From Phytophthora sp. 'mugwort' (lineage: Eukaryota; Oomycota; Peronosporomycetes; Peronosporales; Peronosporaceae): a stretch of DNA of 64,000 nt. The notes beneath the pieces are model-generated. The model did no database searches. It had not been told where the DNA came from and was given only the letters and a program-made list of their open reading frames with translations. The stretch's first letter is position 1; each line of letters opens with the position of its first letter. Positions 1 through 11,035 of the stretch are shown here, in pieces. Location: positions 2,914,001 to 2,978,000 of the forward strand of contig JAUCEF010000011.1 in the NCBI GenBank assembly GCA_033558025.1, written 5' to 3'. Made by a program: the position numbers and the translations under genes.

Positions 1-1760
1 CAACAAATCAACCGTGACGTGATTGGTGTTAACTGGTACATCAGTAGACATTGTGTTTGTCATACACTCCCGTATTACATGTACATGTAGCAGTGCGTCA
101 GTCCTTTTGATACAGTGCGACAATAGGAAATTTACAGCGTGCTCGGGGGCTTTAAAGTGAAAAACAATGCAAATAATAATAGTTACTATAGTCTCCTTAG
201 AGGATACAGGTCGCCGACAACGTATTTCGCCTTAAGCTCGGAGTAGAAATAATACTAAGATCTATAAGTCATGCAGGGGGTTTTCGGAAGTGACATTCTA
301 TCCGTGCGGGTTAAAGTTCGAAGCTGCCAATCGACGCCAGATGCTGGGCGGAGGATTCAACAGCGGGTTTTCGGTGATCCCCTCGATAGTAGTAAACATC
401 CTATCGAACAGGGCTGACAGTGACGACAAGGACCAGCTTACTTGCGTTCGAAAGCAACAGGATTACGGACGGGTAATGCCAGATGGCTGCATTTCGCTGA
501 CGCTTTGAGTTTGAACGCAGATTCCTAAATGTATTTAGCGGTTTGCGTCGATGATGCGGGCGCGTATCCGCAAGCGCTGGTTGCATCGCCCCATCCAGCT
601 ATCCTTGTCGAGGATCCCTCAGCGGAAGCCTGGCTGGTCTGCGACTGCATATAGTGCATACATTTTGCACATCAAGATGCGTGTGCGCCGTGTCAACGCC
701 AAAGGGGATGCATCGAACGCTGCAGAATTACAGGGGATCCATGTTCAGGGGGTTCTTTCCTCTCGGACCGAGATATTGTCGATAGGCACAATGACTACAA
801 TTGGTACGACTTGAGACCAACTCCCACTGCGGATCGCATCCGGTAATCGGCACGGATGTTGTCGCCGTATGCAACGCTTCGCTCTGTCTTTGGCGCAAGG
901 TCGCTGCCAGGCTAACTGTCCACTGGACAGTGTCCAGGCCTTGGCAGCAAGCTCCTCGGGGAGCCGCTGGCTCGATCAATCATGAGAGAGTAATGTACGG
1001 CTTCGCCTGTGCGGCAGATCGCTCATCCGTCCGTCGGGTGCCGATGAGGCCTGTTCTTCCCGTTCCGGCGCTGTCGCCGCTGCTGATGGCGGCGAGAAAA
1101 AATGGAATCGGGTTGCCTCGGCCATGATCGTGTCATGCCCGGCCTGATCGTGCTCGAGTCTTTGTGAAGTTGCACGTTCCGCGCCCTCGACTGCAACGGC
1201 GAGCTGTGCTGCGGCTTCTTGAGCTTGCCCCCGGGCCGAAAGCCCCTCGCTAAAGCCGAGGCGAATGGCCTTTTCGCGTAGTGGCAAGCTACGCCGCAAC
1301 TCATGCCTGTCTGAGGGCGGATCCACCCGGCGTCGCCGAACCGGCCAAAAACCGGGTGGGGCTGCAGCTCGTGGACAGAGCATGGGGCTGCAGGCGCCAA
1401 GCGCGACATGACGGCTGTGTCGAATCCATCCGCGTTGCACTCATCAGTTGACCTGAAGGCTGCAGCGTGGGGCCCACGGTGGCAGGTGGGGCCAGACCGC
1501 GTCGTGGTCTCAAGTGGTACAAGTACTACGTAGTATGTACGCAAGTCCGGTCTCGGCAGACTGCAGCTCGGTATCCTAGAAAGAAAAAGAAACGGCGTCG
1601 AGAAGCTCCGCAAAAATCAAACTCACTTTTCGTTCCGCCATCTTAGCCACAAGTCGAGCAATCGACCAGTGGCTCGCGTCCGTCGAAGCGCAAGGAATCT
1701 GCCCGATCCTATCCAGAGATCCTGCTCGCGCGCTCTTTGAAGTGTAGTAAATTCTCGAAG
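1..1760. other. Region without a supported gene
   Basis: No reading frame here shows a recognisable domain. The longest minus-strand frames (about 976-1613) lie in a GC-rich stretch, overlap each other in different frames and are rich in Arg, Pro and Ser, as expected of chance frames. The final part (about 1700-2074) probably holds the promoter and 5' untranslated region of the RWP-RK gene. An initiator-like TTCATTCG lies at 1767-1774. Confidence 0.5.
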
Positions 1761-2074
1761 CTACTGTTCATTCGAACAGACAAGCGCGTGCCGTGTTCAG
1801 CTTTACACACAATCGCTCGAGCCGCCGACAGGACATTCAACGCGACAGAAAACGGATACTTTCGATCCCCTTGTCCTCTCTGCTGTGCTGGACAGACGCC
1901 GCACCGACCGACCGGACTCAACAAGCCGCCGCCTTCAAATCCAGCGCCGCCAGTCATCTACAAACGGCGTGCGCGCAGCCATCTGACAAGCTCGACGACA
2001 AGAATTGCAGTCGGTCTGTCGTAACTCACACTCTCGTTTTACCCACTCGACGACAAAGTCAACGTAGTACAGTA

Positions 2075-3085
2075 ATGGAGGCCTTCACACTTCCGGGCGG
2101 CATCGCAATGAACGAATCGACCACTGCAACCTCCGTGTCAGTGCCGCTGTTGGTTCACAAGCGTCAGCTCTTGAGTGCCACCTGCTCACCGGTCAAGCGT
2201 CGTAAACTCTCGGAGCCCGTCTCATTGCCTGGTTCGCCAATATCGACATCGTCCATCGGGTCGGCACCGCCCATGACGCCATCGTCCAAGTCAAGTGCCT
2301 CGCGTCCCAACATGACGGCTTCCAACAGCATCACGCTTGACATGTTGCGTCCTCACTTTGAAGAGCCATTGGCCAAGGTAGCAGCAAGCTTTGGGATCTG
2401 TGTCACGTTGCTCAAGAAGATCTGTAGGCGACACGGCATCGCCCGTTGGCCACATCGCCAGATCACCGGCCTCCGCAAAAGTATTGCCTCCATGGAGCAT
2501 GCTATCGGCTACTTTGATGGTGCTCGACGCGAGTCGTACGCTGAACAGTTGCTCAAGCAGAAGAACAAACTCGCTGCGTTGCTGGAAGACCCGACGACGA
2601 ACAACCCGCTTCTTGCTACTGAAGAGGATCGACGTGGTGAGAACACTAGGACACAGACCAAGATTTCGCCGGTGCAGGCTACTGACAATGGATACGAAGT
2701 GGCTCCTGCTTTGGTGACCCGGGCGACGTCGCCGACCGGTCCGTTGCTACTCGAGTCGCCGTACTATGGTACATCCTCCGTGGCGATGCCTACACAGTCA
2801 TCACCCATGTGGCTGCCGGCACCGCAGCACACAGAGCCGAGCTACACGCAGAGATACCACCAGCTTTGTCCTCCGCCTAAGCTCGAGCATTCCTGTCCGG
2901 AGGATTACACTTCGACGAGTTACTTCCAGCCCGGCGTAATTCCGGTCACCAGCAGTGGGTCGTCTCCGGCCATCTACCTGCCTCCGCTTCGGCAAGAGGC
3001 GCGAGCCGTGCTGCCACCCATTTCGTCGTTGGTGGCTGGCAAAGCCAACAACACCAACCAATCCACGCCAACGTCGAGGTGGTGA
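2075..3085 (+). CDS. RWP-RK domain transcription factor
   Basis: Predicted nuclear DNA-binding protein of 336 residues. The RWP-RK domain lies at about residues 85-137: a helix beginning ITLDMLRPHF, a central segment ending in LLKKICRRHGI, and the signature RWPHRQ at 124-129 in place of RWPxRK. A basic KRRK at 41-44 could be a nuclear localisation signal. The flanks are Ser/Pro/Thr-rich and the C-terminal half has no recognisable fold. RWP-RK proteins are known plant and protist regulators, and oomycetes carry a family of them. The frame is open upstream to an ATG at 1793, which would add 94 residues. I prefer the ATG at 2075 because the extra segment is low in structure and looks like translated leader. 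No intron is needed. The target genes cannot be inferred. Confidence 0.88.
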   Translation: MEAFTLPGGIAMNESTTATSVSVPLLVHKRQLLSATCSPVKRRKLSEPVSLPGSPISTSSIGSAPPMTPSSKSSASRPNMTASNSITLDMLRPHFEEPLAKVAASFGICVTLLKKICRRHGIARWPHRQITGLRKSIASMEHAIGYFDGARRESYAEQLLKQKNKLAALLEDPTTNNPLLATEEDRRGENTRTQTKISPVQATDNGYEVAPALVTRATSPTGPLLLESPYYGTSSVAMPTQSSPMWLPAPQHTEPSYTQRYHQLCPPPKLEHSCPEDYTSTSYFQPGVIPVTSSGSSPAIYLPPLRQEARAVLPPISSLVAGKANNTNQSTPTSRW

Positions 3086-4222
3086 ACGATGGCTTTGAGA
3101 ACCGAAAGACCTGTAGAGAGAGAGAGCTATGATAGCTCGCCTAATTATTGAATCTTAACGACACCCATATGAAGAATTACCAGCTCTAGCATGATCATGG
3201 TCACGACATCTGCAGTTTGGGTCTCCTGGGACTTGGATTTCTAGTTTCAATGGTCGTAAAACTGCAAGAAAGCTTGCGATCGACTGGCGCTCCAACATCA
3301 CTGTAAAAATTCGGTACAGTAGCCATCCAGAGAAATATTCATAAATCAGTGATTTTCAGTGAGATCTGTTAAATCGATTTGTAACCCAGCAATGCACTGA
3401 CTCAGCGATACTGTGTTAATAGTAAAGTGTTTATACTACCTGGCTTAGATGGACAACGCATATTACAAATGTGTTTGTATTGGAGCGCTTTCGCTGCCAG
3501 TGCCTGACATAATAGTAGCCTCATTTCGCGTTTGCCGTAGGTCATGGCGCCAGTGCTTAGAGCTCCGCGTAGGCAGCTCGGACGCCCAAAAAGCCGCAAT
3601 ACGTCGACGTGTTGGCGATCCCACATTACGTCAAGTACACCTACTAGCCTTCTCCGTAGGACTGGCTGCTGACGCTGCGGCTACGCAAAGGAACGGAGAA
3701 GCTATTACCGAGTAGATAACTAGCAAGGCACACTCCATCAAAATAGATTTTTACAATTGGTTCAGAGGAGAAGGCGGAAGATGACGGCCGCGAAGATGCG
3801 TCCATGGAGGATGCTGAGCCTGCGCCTACTTACGTCTGGGTCGCTGGGTGAACTACCTCAAGCGCCGAAGGATCTCGCCTGCGTTGACTGGCCAACTGTC
3901 GTTGACCTTCGCTAAGTGTGGCATTTTTATCAGTAGCACTAGTATTCACAGAGTATGAATTCAAATTTTGGACTTCGATGCTACTAATGCTATCACCATC
4001 CTCGTTCACGTTGAGTTTAGCTATCGCGTAGGCGGCGGCGGGTTTAGTTTTGGTCCCAGTAGGTGAGTCTGCCTATGCGCAGCTGCAGACCCAGCCCGTC
4101 AAGACGGAGTGGGAGCGATAGCACTCGCTTGAAATGACGCAGTGTAAGGATGTGGTTTGCAAATACGACACATTTTACATCGGTTACGTATGGGTAAAAC
4201 CTTTGGTCCCGACACAATCGAT

Positions 4223-4300
4223 ATACGCACAGTCTGGTGCAGACGTAAAGTTTCTATCGTCCAAGGCAAAGGTCCCGGGTTCGAATCCCATCGATAACAC
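4223..4300 (+). repeat. tRNA-derived or SINE-like fragment
   Basis: A B-box match GGTTCGAATCC lies at 4278-4288, about 40 bases after a weaker A-box-like TACGCACAGTCTGG (4224-4237). This spacing is like a Pol III internal promoter. The acceptor, anticodon and T stems do not form properly, so it is not a functional tRNA gene. A T-rich stretch follows at about 4301-4315. It could be the head of a short interspersed element or a tRNA pseudogene. Confidence 0.35.
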
Positions 4301-4716
4301 ATTTTATTTTGCATAGTTTGCATAAATTGCACATAAGGAGGCGCCGCGCGACACCACGACATCTTCCAAGGATCACGTATGTGAACTACACTCATGGTAC
4401 ACGCAATCATTATCATGATGACGAAACCAGAGAATGTCCCATAGTCTCCAGCCAATCAGATAGTCAATAGAGTGTGACGTGTAGGTTTGCATGTGATGTA
4501 GAGGTATGGTTGGTCACCGTGCGGAGAATATCCAGCGTGGCACAAAGGACACACAAGAGCCTCCATGGCGGCTTAGATATAGCGCTAGCGAACTAAGGAC
4601 CGCCCAAAATGAATCACTTCCAAATTTCCTTCCTACTTGACAACTCCTTCTCCTTCTCCTCCGCCCCACATCATTACACGCAGGCTAAAACTATACATCA
4701 AGTTTCTAGCCGAGCG

Positions 4717-4734
4717 CCGCCGCGTACGCGGCGG
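4717..4734. repeat. 18-bp perfect palindrome
   Basis: CCGCCGCGTACGCGGCGG reads the same on both strands. It lies between the RWP-RK gene and the decayed pogo element. A related GC-rich motif (about 4026-4040) lies 700 bases upstream. The role is unknown. Confidence 0.6.
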
Positions 4735-4837
4735 TGGGTTTACATGTTAGTTTTAGTTTCAGTACAGCATACGCTCCCACTTCCGGTATCGTGGTCCGAC
4801 CATATCCTAGGATGTGCTATGTATTATTGCCGATTAC

Positions 4838-6060
4838 CTAGAGACTCAACTGGGGAGCCCGAATAATGATATTCTCTACCTCAACGTCGGTTCCATAGCT
4901 AGTGTCCTGCTTGCTCCTCTCATCTACAGCATTGAACACTATCCCAGTGTGGCGGACACAGTGTCCAATCGTAGACTTACCTTGTAGCTCGCACCAGATC
5001 TCCTTGATCCATCGCATTGCCTGCAGCTGGTCGACACTATAAATTTCCTTCTTGAGCTCTTCTACGCGCTTGGCATTCTCGTATGCCCAACGACGCTGCT
5101 TCTACCGGTACGCGTGCTTAAACGCCGCGATGATTCCTGCGTCCATGGGTTGTAGGAATGCTGTGGTATTCGGTGACAGAAACTCTACTCGGATGTTAGT
5201 ACAAACGACATCACCAAGGTTATGGGACGAAGCGTTATCTAACAGCAATAGGATCTGTCGCCCTTCCGTGTGCATATCTCGATCCAAATTCAGAAGCCAC
5301 TCCCGGAAATAATAGCCCCGTCATCCATGCTTTCTTGTTCGAGCGGTACAAGAAGCCTAGTTGTGCCGCCGTGCACTCGTTGAAACAGTAGGGCTGCTTC
5401 GCGTGGCCAAGAAACAGTGCTGGCAGCAGGTCGGATCCGTCAACATTTGCTGCTAAAGCGAGAGTAATCCGCGTCTTCTTCTTCTTTTTTATACCACGTG
5501 CAAATCGAGCCCGCGGGCGCCCATCGCGACGCACAACCCCGTCTCATCCATATTGTAGATGTCTTTGGCGGAGTATAGATCTGTCAATTCCTGAAGCTGT
5601 TGACGTCCAAGTCGGACAGCTTCATGGTCAGCTGACGCAGCTTCTCCAGGCCGTGAGCGAGAGCAAAGACCGTGCCTACGCTCGAACGCAGTGAGCCACT
5701 CGTCCGAAAAGGACAACTCCCAAGCATCACACAGTTCTTTTTGTAGATCTCGCGCCTTCATTTTAATTAGTTCCCGAGATAGACACACATTCTGCGCCTC
5801 TACCTGCTGTATCCACTCCAATAGACGCTCTTCCAGCGCCGCCGAGGCCACCTTCAGAAGTTTGCGCCGCCTGCCGTCCCCGTAGGACTTGCTCATGATG
5901 GTCGGGGCCACATTTAGGATGTCGGAAATGGTTGTTTGAGCCGGGTCCCGCTTGAGCTTTTAGGTTACTTTGGCCAAGGCGGAAAGCTCCACCTGGGTCA
6001 TCGCCGGATAGTCGGCTGCCTTCTTGATAACCCTCTCTTCTGATCTATCTTCATCCAGCC
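4838..6060 (-). pseudogene. pogo/Tigger-type transposase, broken
   Basis: Remnant of a Tc1/mariner-superfamily transposase of the pogo/Tigger group. Reading down the minus strand there is a psq-like N-terminal HTH (about 6045-5890), a CENP-B-type HTH around LLEWIQQVEAQN, and the DDE core. Visible catalytic contexts are IYNMDETGL, LLLLDNASSHN and FLQPMDAGIIAAFKH. The C-terminal tail reads through VDQLQAMRWIKEIW to a stop at 4838-4840. Frame changes near 5500 and 5290, a stop at about 5103 and one in the HTH break it, so it cannot be expressed as an enzyme. The repeats at 6322-6446 may belong to its 5' end. Confidence 0.85.
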
Positions 6061-6321
6061 CATGGGGCGGCCTGTACGCGGCACTTCTCGAGTTGTGATG
6101 TGTGGCACGGCCTTTGCGGTTTTGCTCGAGCTCCGCGATGAATGCTGCGTGGCGATTCCCGCCAAAAGGGAAGTTGTATGTTACCTGTCTAAACCGATTA
6201 TATCATACGATCCGGGGTATCATTTATATGTGGTACCGGAACAGAGAGCGCTTACTGTATTGAAAGCTGGCAGGCCCACATAAAAATATATGTCTAAAGT
6301 TTTAACCAATCGCATAATTAT

Positions 6322-6446
6322 TTTTACCAATGGCCGCCTTCGACGGGAGACTGTTTTAGCGAATGAGGGCCGCCTTCGCTGCGCTCGGCAGCCATGTTAT
6401 TTTAGCCAACGGGGGCCGCCTTCGCTACTCTCGGCAGCCAATGAGA
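6322..6446. repeat. Degenerate tandem repeat with GGCCGCCTTCG core
   Basis: Three imperfect units begin at about 6322, 6354 and 6400. Each has TTTTA(G/C)C followed by GGCCGCCTTCG, and the last two (46 bp apart) also share CTCGGCAGCCA. They lie between the pogo remnant and the next gene and may be subterminal repeats of a transposon. Confidence 0.5.
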
Positions 6447-6868
6447 TTGCGGCTAGAATCACGTTGGCGTGACAGACAGATGACGGACGGAGCGACGGGA
6501 ATAGCCCACACGTGCTGATCGGTTTGGTTTGACTTCGTCAAACAGGATACTCGCGGGAAAAACAGCAACTCGCTGAAAAAATACTAACATGAATTTAGTT
6601 GGCACGGCCCTACTCAAAACTTTCCTACCTCCTATACGTTGACAACGACAGCGAAGCTCGCCTTAACCCGTCTTGAAGTTCGCCTTAACCCGTCTTCTCT
6701 TCCGACAGTGTGCTCATATTTCCCGCAACTCTACGAATGTTGCGGCGATGCAAACGCAGACTCTTGCAACCGAGTCCAACGCTCAAGAAGTGGCCGGACA
6801 GGACTCAGCACTACGAAACTTGAGCCAACGCCTTGTTTGACAAGCATTGGATTTGACATTTTGACGCC

Positions 6869-8413
6869 TCAAATCGTGTGCTCCTCCCCGTGTCGCACCC
6901 GTTCGTCGTCACTGTTTTCCTCTTCGGACGAGTCACCGTCATACAGATCGGCGGAAGAAGCCTCCGACTCGAACGAGAACTTGGGATAGCGACCGTCGTC
7001 GGCTAGCATCTCGGTGTTGCGTGCCTCAACGTCGCGCATTGTGATCGGGTCGACAATGTCATAGTCACTCCTCATGCTGCTGGCTGTCGACACGCCGAAG
7101 ATCTGTGGTTTCCTGCTGCTTGGAGGGACAGCAGCAGCGTTTGGCACTTGGAAGTTGTATGTCGTCGGGTGCGCGACTCCGAACTGGTTGCCAGCTTTTC
7201 GTCGAGTGGCGTACGCCTCCTCTTCGTCCTCGTCGATAGCTGTAGGCATGAGCTGACTCACTGTCAATGGTTGCTGCCCAGAGCGAATCGAGTCCAGCTC
7301 GGATTCCCTCATTGACGTTGATGTGGCGGTCACGTCCACGAAATGGTTCCCTGTCCGGGTAGATATAGGCATGTTATTGTTCGCGTAGTGCTGTCCAGCA
7401 CCAGCGACGGCGCCGGCCTCCAGAAGCTCAGGGCCCGTGCTCACACTGTAATCGGAGTAATACTGCGAATTCTCGGCGTACTGTGAGTCGCCGCCATAGT
7501 TCGAGAAGTCAGCTGTTGGCCGTTGCGCCGTGCCTGGCTGTCCGTGGTAATCCGGGCCGTACAGGCTGCTTCCCTGCGAATCCGACAACATCGAGATGTT
7601 ACCCTTGCCGCCCTCGTCCTTGTAGCTATAGGTCGAATAAAGGTTGCCTCCAGAGGTGCCTGTGCCGAGCGTCCTGTCGGACCAAGCGCTGCTGTGCCCC
7701 GACGAGACCGTGTGCGCTTGTGTAACTGACATGTTCTTCTTCTTCACCACGCGACGGGCAACGAACGCCAGCACTATCAGTACAAGCACCACGGCGCCAC
7801 CAACGAGCGCCAAATTGACAACCGCGGGCGATCCACTAGTGGCCGTCGTGTTGCTCGTCAACGTTTTCTCGGCGCCGTTGTCGGACGGCGGCGTGTTCGA
7901 CGACTGGGTCGTATCCGAACCGCTCGAGGCCGTCGATGTGTTCGATGGAGCCGTCGTCGCTTTGGTAGTTAAGGAAGTATCATCCGCGCTGGTCTGGCTG
8001 CTGGCAGTGTCTGCACCGGTCTGGCTGCTTGTCGAGTCCGAGGCGCCGGACGTCGGCGTTTTAGGGACTGACGTCGGGGCATCCGTAGGTGCTTCTGTAG
8101 GGGTCGCTGTAATTTTCGCTGGAGTTTTCGTCGTCGTCTTTGTCGTCGTGTCACTTTTGCTGCTGCTTTTGCTACTAGTCGAGCTCGAGGTCGACGTCGA
8201 CGTCGACTTATCGCATTCGGCGTACGACCCCGAAAAGGGGCATTCTCCAGACGTCTCCCGGCTGTAGCAAGAGTAGTCGCCGCCCGTGAGCGCGTACACG
8301 CACGGCGGACATGTTTCCGAGGTAAGGTCGCATTCGGTCGATCCCTCGGACAGACACGTCGTGACGCCTGAACAAGTCGCCATTGACTCAAGGGACCTGT
8401 GCGTGCGTATCAT
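6869..8413 (-). CDS. Cys-rich single-pass membrane protein
   Basis: Protein of 514 residues; function not recognised. Residues 14-67 hold eight cysteines (14, 20, 28, 35, 38, 49, 58, 67) with Gly and acidic spacing, as in a small disulphide-bonded extracellular module. A Ser/Thr-rich stalk of about 125 residues follows, likely O-glycosylated. One membrane helix lies at about 197-219, followed by a basic stop-transfer RRVVKKK and a cytoplasmic tail of about 290 residues rich in Ser, Tyr, Gly and Asp, ending in an acidic patch. This layout suggests a type I surface sensor or wall-stress protein, which is inference. The frame opens at 8413; a second ATG at 8383 gives MATCSG. Neither start has a signal peptide, so a 5' exon may be missing, or the first helix serves as an internal anchor. 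The antisense 207-codon frame at 7644-8267 is a shadow. Confidence 0.8.
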   Translation of the reverse strand: MIRTHRSLESMATCSGVTTCLSEGSTECDLTSETCPPCVYALTGGDYSCYSRETSGECPFSGSYAECDKSTSTSTSSSTSSKSSSKSDTTTKTTTKTPAKITATPTEAPTDAPTSVPKTPTSGASDSTSSQTGADTASSQTSADDTSLTTKATTAPSNTSTASSGSDTTQSSNTPPSDNGAEKTLTSNTTATSGSPAVVNLALVGGAVVLVLIVLAFVARRVVKKKNMSVTQAHTVSSGHSSAWSDRTLGTGTSGGNLYSTYSYKDEGGKGNISMLSDSQGSSLYGPDYHGQPGTAQRPTADFSNYGGDSQYAENSQYYSDYSVSTGPELLEAGAVAGAGQHYANNNMPISTRTGNHFVDVTATSTSMRESELDSIRSGQQPLTVSQLMPTAIDEDEEEAYATRRKAGNQFGVAHPTTYNFQVPNAAAVPPSSRKPQIFGVSTASSMRSDYDIVDPITMRDVEARNTEMLADDGRYPKFSFESEASSADLYDGDSSEEENSDDERVRHGEEHTI

Positions 8414-9495
8414 TGGAGTCGTGGGAAATACAGTTCCTGAAAGAGCTGTCGAATTTAGCGCTAATCAATATCGAAGGCCTGCGTTCCTGTTGCAAAATTG
8501 GCCTCCGAGTTCCGTGTACGAGTCCGAGAGTGGCAATCGCCAACGACTCGGCCGATGCTCGATACTCTACGACACAGTGAGGGAACGAAGAATGAGGAAA
8601 ATGACCGAATTTCCCGATCTCGCCGATAGGTCACTGGTCGTCTCGACGTGTACCTTAAGGTCGCACGGAGGCACCAAATCTCACGAGCGACCAATTAGCA
8701 CGAGGGTTCGTCCCGGTCTCTGTTGACCAGGATAAAAGCGAGATCGGACGGACGATAGGCGGAGAACATCCCGAGCTGGTCATTTTTCTGGCTGGAACAG
8801 CGTTAAGCGAGCGAAAAATTGTTTGTAATCGGCGTAGGGCAACGTAACGGCGCCAAAGGTGCAGCTTTGTGCAGCAAAAACATACAAGTTCAAGACAGTC
8901 GTTCCTGAAGTTGGGCTGGGGCCAGTTACCAAAGAATGCTCACTGTAGCTTCTTCCCAGACCAGCGTAAGTAGAGAAAGCGAAGGTTCTTAGGCGTCAAT
9001 CAAAGGTGATATATGCATACATTTAGCATGCCAGTTTGTAACTGTGCCGTGAGAGTTAAACCTCGGTCACCCGCCATGAGTTGTGGCATAACGTCGTGAA
9101 TCATATAAGTCTTGGCTTATCTGAATAAGTGAGGCGGGTCATGCATTGAACAAGCTGGCGTGTCAATAGGTACGAGCACTTTCAGCTCCTTGTACACACT
9201 AGGTCGATGTTTATCCTTCCTCGAGGTTTTCTATATCACCTTAGCCGCATTGAAGCTACAAATATTGAGGTGATAACACTTTATACAGCACCCGCGGCGG
9301 CATCGGTACATTGCCTCTCTGCACTGTAAGCAAGTACATTTGTTAAGAACAGCATCGTCACAACAGGGTCTCCGTTGACAAGATTTAGATACGTAGACTG
9401 AAGGCAAGATTTGACTTGCACATGTGAGTCATATATGCCTCCAGAATCACACCCGATTAGCCTTATAGCCCAAGGATATGGACGACTGGCGCATT
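8414..9495. other. Intergenic region upstream of the membrane-protein gene
   Basis: It lies between the 3' end of the PDZ gene and the 5' end of the Cys-rich membrane-protein gene, both on the minus strand. The first 200 bases should hold the promoter. On the minus strand, CCTCATTCTTC near 8595-8605 resembles an oomycete initiator. The rest shows no gene or clear repeat. Confidence 0.4.
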
Positions 9496-10932
9496 CTACG
9501 CCCTGGGTGACGTCGTCGTCGGGCTGGTCAATGCTGCGGGCACGACAACGTCCACGTCTAACCCATCCGACTGGTTGTCCGTCTTGCTGGTAATCTCGGT
9601 ACCTGCATAAGAAGAGGCTGCGCTGCTTCTGTCACTGGGGCGTGGGCTACTTACGGATAACTGCATGAGGTTTTGGAGCTGGTCCAGATTCTCCTGCTGT
9701 AGCCTCTCGCAGCGCATGACAGTCTCTGTCAGCAGCACAATGATGTCGCTGTGCATCTCCTCCTGTTCTCTGCACCATATTTCAACGTCCTCCGACAGCG
9801 TCGACGTCGACGAATGTATCGATGTTGTCGTGGTACGGTCCATGGCTGCAGCCTCGCCGGCGCTGAACTGAGTGATCACAGCATCGGCGCTGGAGGACCT
9901 CGAAATCGGCCGCGGGGCGCTCGTTAAGTCTCCATAGCCCGGGTGATCGATCGTCTCGTGCACAACGTCACTACTCTCATCGTCGTCGAAAAACCCATTC
10001 GTCTTGGGGTGGCTACCACCACTAACCGAGTGTCTGTCTGCAGCGGAAGGTGGTGCCGCCTCCTTGTTTTTCTTCGACCTCGTCGATCCACCTCGCGAGA
10101 AAAAGTGGCTCGATCTAGAGCCGCCGGTGCTGTTGCTGAAGCTGCCAGCCGGAGATGACGCAGTTCTGGGTGACGTCTGCACATTCTGGTTCGTCCTGAA
10201 GCCCAGTGAGATCGGACGCCGCGTCGTCTTCAGCTTCTCCACAATCTCTCGGAATTTCAGACTATCCACTCGTTCGTCGTTGATGCTCACTAACTGGTCT
10301 CCAAGTCGACAGTTGCTGATCCCTGTGGTCATTCCATCAGCATGTTGCAGCACTGCAATCTGTGCGCCAACCTTGTTGTCCTTCCGCGAGAAGTTGCGGA
10401 GCGAGATTCCGCACTCGCCGCTGACCCACATGACTGTGTAGCTCTCGGGGCCGATGCGTCCCGTGGACATGTGAGGCGGCGAGTAGGTCGGACGACTCTG
10501 CGGACGTCCTCGCTGCGAGTACCGGTACCCATGCTGCTGCTGGCGCATCATGATGGACGACTGGCGACTTACCAGCGTGTTCGAGTAGTGCGCATCGTCC
10601 AGAGCATCCAGTGCCGACAGGTCCTCGAGCGTCATCTGGCTGGCACGCGGGTCGAGCTGCGAATTGGCCAAGGGCGTGAAGATGCTGCCGCGCATCCCGC
10701 TCTGGCTCATGTCCAGCGAGGACGAGGACGAGATTGGCGCGGAGCGGCCAGCGTTCGGGTTGGGTTTGAGTCCCTCAGCCGCGTGCAGCAGCAGCGCGTC
10801 GTAGAGCTTCGACTTGCGCTCCATGTCTTCGCGAAGGGCCTTGAGCTGTGCCACGAGCGCCGGCAGGTTACGCGCCAGCTCCAAGGCCGGGGCGGCGTCG
10901 TCCGCTGCCTCGCTGCGGGACGGACTCTCCAT
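9496..10932 (-). CDS. PDZ domain protein
   Basis: Cytosolic scaffold-type protein of 478 residues. A single PDZ domain lies at about 165-247. It starts YTVMWVSGECGISL, where CGISL (174-178) occupies the carboxylate-binding loop, and continues through LGDQLVSINDERV, the conserved GDxLxxINxxxV segment. The N-terminus (about 14-50) is a predicted amphipathic helix or coiled coil. A second helical segment lies at about 383-428 around EEMHSDIIVLLTETVMRCERLQQEN. The rest is Ser-rich and probably disordered. PDZ domains bind C-terminal peptides of membrane or signalling proteins; the partner cannot be inferred. The neighbouring membrane protein ends in HTI, which is only loosely PDZ-ligand-like. The start at 10932 is supported by an initiator match about 90 bases upstream. 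Confidence 0.88.
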   Translation of the reverse strand: MESPSRSEAADDAAPALELARNLPALVAQLKALREDMERKSKLYDALLLHAAEGLKPNPNAGRSAPISSSSSLDMSQSGMRGSIFTPLANSQLDPRASQMTLEDLSALDALDDAHYSNTLVSRQSSIMMRQQQHGYRYSQRGRPQSRPTYSPPHMSTGRIGPESYTVMWVSGECGISLRNFSRKDNKVGAQIAVLQHADGMTTGISNCRLGDQLVSINDERVDSLKFREIVEKLKTTRRPISLGFRTNQNVQTSPRTASSPAGSFSNSTGGSRSSHFFSRGGSTRSKKNKEAAPPSAADRHSVSGGSHPKTNGFFDDDESSDVVHETIDHPGYGDLTSAPRPISRSSSADAVITQFSAGEAAAMDRTTTTSIHSSTSTLSEDVEIWCREQEEMHSDIIVLLTETVMRCERLQQENLDQLQNLMQLSVSSPRPSDRSSAASSYAGTEITSKTDNQSDGLDVDVVVPAALTSPTTTSPRA

Positions 10933-11019
10933 GGTCCGAGAGGGTCGAGGAATGATGGAAGAAGGTGGTGACTTGGGACTGTGGCGCGGGACGGACGCTC
11001 AATCATGTGTAACACAAGC

Positions 11020-11035
11020 CAGTTGCGCAATGAAA
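11020..11035 (-). promoter_or_regulatory. Oomycete initiator (Inr) upstream of PDZ gene
   Basis: On the minus strand this reads TTTCATTGCGCAACTG. It fits the oomycete core promoter consensus GCTCATTYYNCAWTTT at the TCATT, CA and W positions. It lies about 90 bases before the ATG at 10932, within the usual range for transcription starts in these organisms. Confidence 0.55.

Larger units (their letters stand above)
3086..4837. other. Intergenic region with short repeats
   Basis: No coding sequence is supported. It contains a short GA run near 3114-3127, a tRNA-like box pair near 4223-4288 and a perfect palindrome at 4717-4734, each listed separately. Reading frames of 60-118 codons here have no family features. 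The minus frame at 4099-4455 contains the peptide WDSNPG, which is what a tRNA B box gives when translated. Confidence 0.5.

Noticed and set aside
1023..1613. 196-codon minus frame
   Set aside because: It overlaps two other long frames in different phases, is Arg/Pro/Ser-rich and shows no motif; it is likely chance in GC-rich DNA.
1793..2074. 94-residue N-terminal extension of the RWP-RK protein
   Set aside because: The segment is open but has no protein-like features. The ATG at 2075 gives a cleaner start, although the longer form cannot be excluded.
4099..4455. 118-codon minus frame containing WDSNPGPLP
   Set aside because: This peptide arises from translating a tRNA B box in reverse and is not evidence for a gene.
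7644..8267. 207-codon plus frame
   Set aside because: It is antisense to the Ser/Thr-rich stalk of the membrane-protein gene. Val/Leu runs are the complement of Ser/Thr and Asp codons, so it is a shadow.
10342..10971. 209-codon plus frame
   Set aside because: It is antisense to the PDZ gene, whose domain is unambiguous on the minus strand.
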